Shown here in pieces: positions 59,070 to 64,000 of a DNA stretch of 64,000 nt. Made by a program: the position numbers and the translations under genes. Position 1 is the first letter of the stretch; the number at the start of each line of letters is the position of its first letter. The stretch is from NCBI GenBank assembly GCA_963718305.1, contig CAVQZG010000010.1, positions 496,001-560,000 of the forward strand, in the 5' to 3' direction. Origin of the DNA: RYN-230 sp963718305. Its GTDB lineage: Bacteria; Actinomycetota; Actinomycetes; Streptosporangiales; Streptosporangiaceae. Under the pieces are notes generated by a model. That model worked only from the letters and a program-made list of their open reading frames with translations. It was not told the DNA's origin and did no database searches.

Positions 59070-59090
59070 CTGGCGAGCAAGTGTCGCCAG
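59070..59090. terminator. Possible hairpin terminator of the PPOX gene
   Basis: The perfect inverted repeat CTGGCGA / TCGCCAG with a seven-base loop lies 28 bases after the stop of the minus-strand PPOX gene. No T-run follows on that strand, so it is only a possible terminator. Confidence 0.35.
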
Positions 59091-59118
59091 GTGCCGCACT
59101 GGATGAGTGCGCAGTCTG

Positions 59119-59547
59119 TCAGTGCTGCTGTGCCCATGGCCCCACGCCCGCCACGCGGTCCACCGTGATGTGGGTGATGTATCCAGCCGGGGGGTAATCC
59201 ATAGGGGGGAAGCGAACCTCAGGACCAAGGTAGGTGTGAGCGAGGTGCTGAAGGAGTTCGGCAGCTCCTCCCTCGGTAATCCGGGCCGTGCCATAGACGA
59301 CGAGGTACTCGTTAAGGCCTATGGCGTTACGGTTGGCGGTTTCGATTGAGAGGGCGACCCGGCTGTCGTTGCGGATATTTCGCACCTTGCGATGCTCAGG
59401 AAGATGGGCCGCTACGATCTCGTCGCCATCAAGACCGACCCACACCACGGTCACCTGGGGACTGCCGTCTGGGTTCAGGGTCACCAGGTGAGCCAGGGCC
59501 GAGGAGTCGAGCACAGCTCTGGCGCTGTCGGGCAGCGACGTCGTCAT
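59119..59547 (-). CDS. PPOX class F420-dependent enzyme
   Basis: The 142-residue protein is a flavin-reductase-like split-barrel (PNPOx superfamily): SSALAHLVTLNPDGSPQVTVVWVGLDGDEIVAAHLPEHRKVRNIRNDSRVALSIE, with a C-terminal HLAHTYLGPEVRFPPMDYPPAGYI. This actinomycete group typically uses deazaflavin F420. It would reduce or oxidise an unknown small molecule. It lies between the DUF1801 and VOC genes on the same strand. Confidence 0.9.
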   Translation of the reverse strand: MTTSLPDSARAVLDSSALAHLVTLNPDGSPQVTVVWVGLDGDEIVAAHLPEHRKVRNIRNDSRVALSIETANRNAIGLNEYLVVYGTARITEGGAAELLQHLAHTYLGPEVRFPPMDYPPAGYITHITVDRVAGVGPWAQQH

Positions 59548-59667
59548 GAAGTCACGCTAGCAGTGCAGGCGGCGGAGGCGCGGGAACGATCGACCGACAG
59601 AGTCGGAGCCGTCACGACCGCCTCGACATCCCCGCGGGCAAGCATCTGCGATTGCTGGCGCTGAGCC

Positions 59668-60039
59668 TTACCGGATGAGCGTTTCCTTCGGGCGTATCAC
59701 GCAGAACTCGTTGCCCTCAGGGTCGGCCAGGACCGTCCAGGATTCTTCGCCGGTCTGCCCGATGTCAACCCGGCGGGCCCCGAGCGAAAGGAGGCGCTCT
59801 ATCTCACGGTCGCGGTCCTGCGCGCTGGTCGTGAGGTCGAGGTGCACCCGGTTCTTGACCGTTTTCGGATCGGTGACCGGCATGAAGCACATGCCGACAG
59901 GCGCGTTTTCATCGGGCCCGATGACGATCTCCCGCTCACGCTCAGACAGAACCCTCCAGCCGAGCGCCTGCGTCCAGAACCGCGCCAGCCCGGGAAGGTC
60001 ATATGTATCAACGACGATGTGATGAAGTCGGACAGGCAT
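59668..60039 (-). CDS. VOC family protein
   Basis: The 123-residue protein has VOC motifs VRLHHIVVDTYDLPGLARFWTQALGWRV, VKNRVHLDLTT and SWTVLADPEGNEFCVI. The N-terminal His and the Glu near the end would fit a metal site. It is the first of three VOC genes in a row of small minus-strand genes. Confidence 0.92.
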   Translation of the reverse strand: MPVRLHHIVVDTYDLPGLARFWTQALGWRVLSEREREIVIGPDENAPVGMCFMPVTDPKTVKNRVHLDLTTSAQDRDREIERLLSLGARRVDIGQTGEESWTVLADPEGNEFCVIRPKETLIR

Positions 60040-60063
60040 GCCGCCAGTATGCGCGCACCAGCG

Positions 60064-60462
60064 TCAAGCCAGTGGCGATCGCGGGTCCCGGCGTAGCGGG
60101 TGATCGGCCGGGACCTCGACGAGGACGATCTGGACGCCGTCGGGGTCCTCGATCCACATCTCAGCCAGTCCCCAGGGCTCGACGGCCGGCTCGCGCAGAA
60201 TGCGGGCCCCGGCCGCGGCCAGCCGCTGATGTTCTGCGTTGACATCCCGCACCTGGAGCCAGAGCTTCACGCAGTGACCGGCCTCGCCGGCCGAGTGCCC
60301 GGAAACCTCCAGGAACCCTGAGCCGAGAAAGAAGACCACCCCGGGATCGGACGGCGGGCCGAACTCCCGGTAGACCGCCAAGCCCAGCACATCCCGGTAG
60401 AAATGCTGGCTCCGGCCCAGGTCGGCAGGCCGCAGCAGGATCCGGCTACTCAAGACCTCCAC
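60064..60462 (-). CDS. VOC family protein
   Basis: The 132-residue protein begins EVLSSRILLRPADLGRSQHFYRDVLGLAVYREFGPP, has a central VKLWLQVRDVNAEHQRLAAAGARIL and ends EMWIEDPDGVQIVLVEVP. It is a VOC/glyoxalase-fold protein. The GTG at 60462 starts the conserved part. It lies 24 bases upstream of another VOC gene on the same strand, so the two may be co-transcribed. The substrate is unknown. Confidence 0.9.
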   Translation of the reverse strand: MEVLSSRILLRPADLGRSQHFYRDVLGLAVYREFGPPSDPGVVFFLGSGFLEVSGHSAGEAGHCVKLWLQVRDVNAEHQRLAAAGARILREPAVEPWGLAEMWIEDPDGVQIVLVEVPADHPLRRDPRSPLA

Positions 60463-60571
60463 CCCACCATCCTGGCAGCCCGCGGCTCCAGTGACTGGAG
60501 CCGTGCCTTGCACCGCTCGGGGACGCACTCTCAGGCCGCGGACTTCGTCTGGCTGGGGAGACTGTCCCGGA

Positions 60572-60931
60572 TCAGTCACGGTGGACGGTGCCAAGGTCGA
60601 AGGCTGGCACGCAGACCGAGATGTACTCGGCGCCGCTGGGTCCTGGCGTGCTGTAGCGCACCCATTCGCCCGGTCTCGTATGGAGTCCCTGGCCAGCCCG
60701 CACCGTCATCTGGCCATCGTCTGACTCCACGACCAGTTCCCCATGAAGCACGATCGTGAATTCGTCGAACTCCGGGCGCTGGCCCGGCTCCGCCCAGCCC
60801 GTCGGGCTGCGCATGTGCGCGATGCTCAGGCCGCTTTCACCCGTGCTGGCCCGACCCGCGTATTCATCGATCAATTTCGGCGGCTCGCCGGCTGCAGCGA
60901 CCCGGCTCGGCTTGCTGATCAGTTCAGGCAT
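60572..60931 (-). CDS. Cupin domain protein
   Basis: The 119-residue protein is a single cupin: GWAEPGQRPEFDEFTIVLHGELVVESDDG followed by RAGQGLHTRPGEWVRYS. The first motif has Glu and a later His, and the expected His pair of motif 1 is partly replaced, so metal binding is uncertain. No function can be assigned. The ATG at 60931 fits the usual length. Confidence 0.85.
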   Translation of the reverse strand: MPELISKPSRVAAAGEPPKLIDEYAGRASTGESGLSIAHMRSPTGWAEPGQRPEFDEFTIVLHGELVVESDDGQMTVRAGQGLHTRPGEWVRYSTPGPSGAEYISVCVPAFDLGTVHRD

Positions 60932-60970
60932 GCCCGTCAGTATCCTGCAGGGGGTTTGCCACCGAGGGTG

Positions 60971-61342
60971 CTAAGACCGCGCCGGTAGCTGCTGCAGGGC
61001 CCACATGTTGCCGTCGGGATCGCTGAAGGTGACAAACGAGCCCCACGGCTGCACGTCAACCTCACTGGCCGGCACGCCGCGCGCGATCAGCTGCGCCCGG
61101 GCCGCCTCGGCATCCGCGACGACGACTTGCACGCCCTTCTGCGAGCCGGGCGCCATCTCGGTGATGCCGGTGCCCATCACGATGGAACAGGCCGAACCGG
61201 GCGGCGTGAGCTGCACGAAGCGCAGGGTTTCGCTGACCTGGTAGTCATGGTCGGCGTGGAACCCGACCTGGTCCACGTAGAACGCCTTGGCCCGGTCGAC
61301 GTCGGTGACCGGGATGGCGACGAGCTCGATTTTCCAATCCAT
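60971..61342 (-). CDS. VOC family protein
   Basis: The 123-residue protein has the VOC layout IELVAIPVTDVDRAKAFYVDQVGFHADHDY, RFVQLTPPGSACSIVMGTGIT, and SFVTFSDPDGNMWALQQLP at the end. Its N-terminal lacks the usual first His ligand (GxP), which suggests a non-metal or bleomycin-resistance-type binding role. It is one of several VOC genes at this end of the window. Confidence 0.92.
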   Translation of the reverse strand: MDWKIELVAIPVTDVDRAKAFYVDQVGFHADHDYQVSETLRFVQLTPPGSACSIVMGTGITEMAPGSQKGVQVVVADAEAARAQLIARGVPASEVDVQPWGSFVTFSDPDGNMWALQQLPARS

Positions 61343-61372
61343 GACCGGAAACTACCCGCGGGGTCAGACAGT

Positions 61373-61702
61373 TCACTTCGCCGGGAGCCCGGAGACGAAA
61401 TCGAGCCCTCGCTGCACCCACCTGGCGAGCGCCTCATCCGAGGCGAACCCGGCCGGATCGACACAGACGAAGCCGGACAGGGCCCGGCCGGCGAACTCCA
61501 TCGGGCGCACATACGGCTCACCGAGGGCCTGCTCGCGGCCTTCGGCACCGACCCGGACCATCAGCGCCGGTCCCGTCACGCCACAGCACATATTGCCGTT
61601 GACCAGGAACGAGAGGCCGCCCACCATCTTCTTTTCCACCACATCGTCACGCCCGGACAGCAATCGCCGCACTCGCCCGGCAGCCTCGGGGTCATAACTC
61701 AT
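61373..61702 (-). CDS. TfoX N-terminal domain protein
   Basis: The 109-residue protein matches the TfoX N-terminal fold: EKKMVGGLSFLVNGNMCCGVTGPALMVRVG and RALSGFVCVDPAGFASDEALARWVQRGLDFV. Members in enterobacteria aid competence regulation, but stand-alone versions are common in other bacteria with unknown roles. It is preceded by 185 bases without a recognisable gene up to the sedolisin gene. Confidence 0.9.
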   Translation of the reverse strand: MSYDPEAAGRVRRLLSGRDDVVEKKMVGGLSFLVNGNMCCGVTGPALMVRVGAEGREQALGEPYVRPMEFAGRALSGFVCVDPAGFASDEALARWVQRGLDFVSGLPAK

Positions 61703-61887
61703 CGATCCGCGCCTCCCCTCCCCAGCAGAGCGTCGTTGCCCGGCTTCGATCAGCGTGGTCCCTGCCGGTGAGGGTAGCCGTGGCTGGCCGCATCCGGGCG
61801 GCAGCGGGACAATGGCATACCCGGTCAGAACTTGACACTGTTCCGCGGGCTCGGGTGCCCGGCAGCAAATTCGTTAGAGAGGAAAGG

Positions 61888-63518
61888 GTGCCGACGGTGG
61901 CGGCAAGGACAGCCAGGTTCGCGTGTGCCCTGGCGCTGGCCGTGCTTGGTGTCGCCGCTACCCTCATCGCGCTGCCGGCTGGGCCCGCGCCCGGCGGCAC
62001 CCGGGCCGCGGGCTGGACCGGCCTGCTGGAGCAAGCGCACGATCTGGGGCCCAGCCGGGCTGCTACCGCTGAGGTCCTAGTGGCGCTGCGCGCACCCCGG
62101 CGGCCGGCGTCGCTGCTGGGCTGGGCGGCGCGCCATGGGCTGCGGGCGACCTGGTTCCGCGGTCAGCCCACGGCGCTGCTCGCGGCGCGCCCAGCCGTGC
62201 TCGGGCGGGCCCTCGGGGTCCGGATCGACGACTTCCGGCTGCCTGGGTACCGCGTCTTCTACGCGTCCCGGCGCGCCGGACAGGTTCCGGCGCCGCTGGA
62301 CGCCGAGGTCGCCACGGTCAGCCGGATCACGTCCTTCGGGCAGGTCCAGTCCGTGGGAGACCCCCCGGTCCGGCCACGGGCGGCCTGGCCCCGGGAGGCT
62401 TCCTCAACGCCTATGACGTCCGGCCCCTGTGGCAGCACGGTGACCTGGGGCAGGGCGAGACCATCGTGTTCTTCGAGGTGGACGGGTACCACCCCGCCGA
62501 CCTGGCGGCCTACGCGGACCGGTTCGGCCTGCCCAGGGTGGCCGACCCGCTGCCGCACATCGGCCCGCTGAACGCGAAGGTGCTCGGCGAAAGCGACATG
62601 GACCTTGAGGTGGCTCACGCGATCGCGCCCGACGCCACCCTGGTCTACGTGAACCTGGCCGCCTTCGGGGGCAAGAACTCCTCGCCCGCAGCGCAGTTCC
62701 TGAAGGCCTTCTCGACCGTGGCCCGGGAGTATCCGGGGGCCATCTGGAGCGCGAGCCTCGGCCAGTGCGAGGACATCTTCTCCCGCTCCGACGCGGCCGC
62801 GGTGAACAACGCCGTCCGGGTGGCCGAGCAGGCTGGCACGTCGGCCTTTGTCGCCAGCGGGGATTCCGGCGGGCTCGAATGCCTCGGCCTGCACTCCCGC
62901 GATTCCCGGATCCCGGCCGCAGGCGTCTCCTTCCCCGGGGACCTCCCGCAGGTGACCAGCGTGGGCGGGACCGCGCTGCAGCTGACCACCACCGGGCAGG
63001 TGCTGGGCACGGCGGCCTGGACGGAGCCGCTGCTGTCCCAGGGCTCGACCGGCGGCCCGTCCACGCTGTTCAGCCAGCCGCCGTGGCAGGAGGCGCCGGG
63101 GGTGATCAGCTCCTTGTCGGACGGTTCGCCGTGCGGGCAGCCGGGCGGCCGGTACTGCCGCGAGGTGCCGGACGTGTCCGCGGACGCCGCGCCGTCCAGC
63201 GGCGCGGCGGTCCGGGTGAACGGGCGGTGGCTCACTGAGGGCGGGACGTCACTCGCGACGCCGGTGTGGGCCGCGCTGACCGCCCTGATCGATCAGTACC
63301 TCCGCGGCCGGGGCGGCGCGCCGGTCGGATTCGCCAACCCCTGGCTGTACCGGCTGGCCAGCGGGTCACCGCCGTTCTCTGCCATCCACGACGTGACCGC
63401 CGGCACCAACGACTTCTTTCCCGCCGGGCCGGGATACGACATGGTCACCGGGCTGGGTACCCCGGATGCCTGGAACCTGGCCCGCGACCTCGCCCCGCTC
63501 ACCGGCCGCCGGTCGTGA
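61888..63518 (+). pseudogene. Sedolisin (S53 family) peptidase, frame-disrupted
   Basis: Two frames form one S53 peptidase. The first, from GTG 61888 (GGAAAGG upstream), gives a signal peptide (RFACALALAVLGVAATLIALPAG) and the propeptide part. The second frame continues from GGFLNAYDVRPLWQHGDLGQGETIVFFEVDG with the Glu/Asp pair in ESDMDLEVA, oxyanion Asp in FVASGDSGG and Ser in GGTSLATPVWAAL. One base is probably missing in the C-run at 62361-62366. A secreted acid protease of the kumamolisin type is the likely product. A zinc-ribbon gene follows four bases later. Confidence 0.88.
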
Positions 63519-63522
63519 TCAC

Positions 63523-64000
63523 GTGACCAGCGCCCATGACCCCGCGACCCATACCGGGTACCGGAAGCCGCCCGCCCCGCCGACGGTGACCTGCCCATTC
63601 TGCGGATCCACCGTCCCGGACGCTCCGTTCTGCGGCTCCTGCGGCGCGCACCTGGCGCACGGGCGGCCGGGCGCTGCCGCCCGCAGAGCGCACTCCTACG
63701 CCGCGTTCCCAGACGAGAGCATGGCCCGGGTGAGCGTGGTGAGCTCACTGTTCCCCCAGCTCTCCGGCCACTCCCGGGCCCCGTTCCGGGTGGCGTTCGC
63801 GCTGGCCGTGGGGGTTCTGGTGATCGTGGCGGTCGCGGGGCTCCAGGCCCCGGTGATCGCGGTCAGCGCGCTCGCGGTGCCCCTGCTCTTCCTGGTCTAC
63901 GTGTTCGAGATCGACCCGCTGGAGATACGGTTCGCGGTGCCGACCGCGCTCCTGTTCGTGGCTGGTGCCGCGCTCGGGGTGGGCTGGGGCCTGCTGCTGG
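63523..64000 (+). CDS. Zinc-ribbon membrane protein, 3' end outside window
   Basis: The frame begins GTG 63523, four bases after the sedolisin stop, and is still open at the window end. The N-terminal part has two CxxC pairs (TCPFCGSTVPDAPFCGSCGAH), a typical zinc ribbon. Hydrophobic segments follow (VAFALAVGVLVIVAVAGLQAPVIAVSALAVPLLFLVYVFE). Zinc-ribbon plus membrane proteins of this kind are often PrsW-type intramembrane proteases, but the active-site part lies beyond the window. Co-transcription with the sedolisin gene is likely. Confidence 0.75.
   Translation, partial: MTSAHDPATHTGYRKPPAPPTVTCPFCGSTVPDAPFCGSCGAHLAHGRPGAAARRAHSYAAFPDESMARVSVVSSLFPQLSGHSRAPFRVAFALAVGVLVIVAVAGLQAPVIAVSALAVPLLFLVYVFEIDPLEIRFAVPTALLFVAGAALGVGWGLLL

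Noticed and set aside
1..64000. tRNA, rRNA or riboswitch genes
   Set aside because: No cloverleaf-like sequence, rRNA conserved segment or recognisable riboswitch core was noticed by eye; a covariance-model search would be needed to exclude small RNAs.

Overview
The window is high-GC DNA with densely packed short genes on both strands. It has many GTG (and some TTG) starts, clean GGAGG-type ribosome sites and several apparently leaderless genes. Together with typical families (DUF1707, S-adenosyl methyltransferase DUF574, F420-type PPOX, LuxR-LAL regulators, an RqlH-like short RecQ, a 57-residue-repeat orphan) this points to a soil-type actinomycete (Actinomycetota), probably a large-genome lineage such as Streptosporangiales or relatives. 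No rRNA, tRNA, CRISPR array, integrase or intact transposase was recognised, and no marker fixes the genus.

Layout. 1-9.5 kb: secreted and membrane proteins, a 14-TM-type glycosyltransferase-like protein, SnoaL, S41 protease, GNAT, DUF4331, SRPBCC and a frame-disrupted LuxR-LAL regulator. 9.8-18 kb: small enzymes (GNAT, AhpD-like, DHFR-like, VOC), a pRiA4b ORF-3 pair, an AraC-VOC module, an amidohydrolase, and a PadR-controlled operon with a consensus promoter. 18-25.5 kb: hydrolase, RqlH-like helicase, a second AraC-VOC module, a CGNR regulator divergent from a MOSC/flavin/2Fe-2S fusion, arylamine N-acetyltransferase and beta-carbonic anhydrase. 25.5-31.6 kb: TetR, ABC exporter, lipoprotein, NarL-type two-component pair, ArsR-SRPBCC pair. 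31.6-45 kb: cupin, SnoaL, TetR, methyltransferases, three GNATs, hydrolases, Nudix, VOC, DinB-glycosylase pair, a frame-disrupted GlxA-type regulator and a beta-lactamase-fold hydrolase. 45-52.2 kb: DUF1707, a conserved 477-residue protein, a TetR-NYN-SRPBCC operon and a TetR-PaaK operon. 52.2-58.5 kb: gene remnants, a YCII-ECF42 sigma pair, a four-fold 57-residue-repeat protein, a VIT family transporter bracketed by direct repeats, and a four-gene operon (PH-like, erythromycin-esterase-like, DUF1707, YbjQ). 58.5-64 kb: many single-domain enzymes (PPOX, three VOC, cupin, TfoX) and a sedolisin protease with a following zinc-ribbon membrane protein.

How it works together. The region is mainly accessory: small-molecule detoxification and modification genes, each with its own one-component regulator. 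Several regulators have a well-formed palindromic operator in their own promoter (PadR, CGNR, four TetR, ArsR), and these regulator-operator-target modules are the clearest biology here. Five genes appear interrupted by one-base frame changes, which suggests sequence or assembly indels or recent decay.
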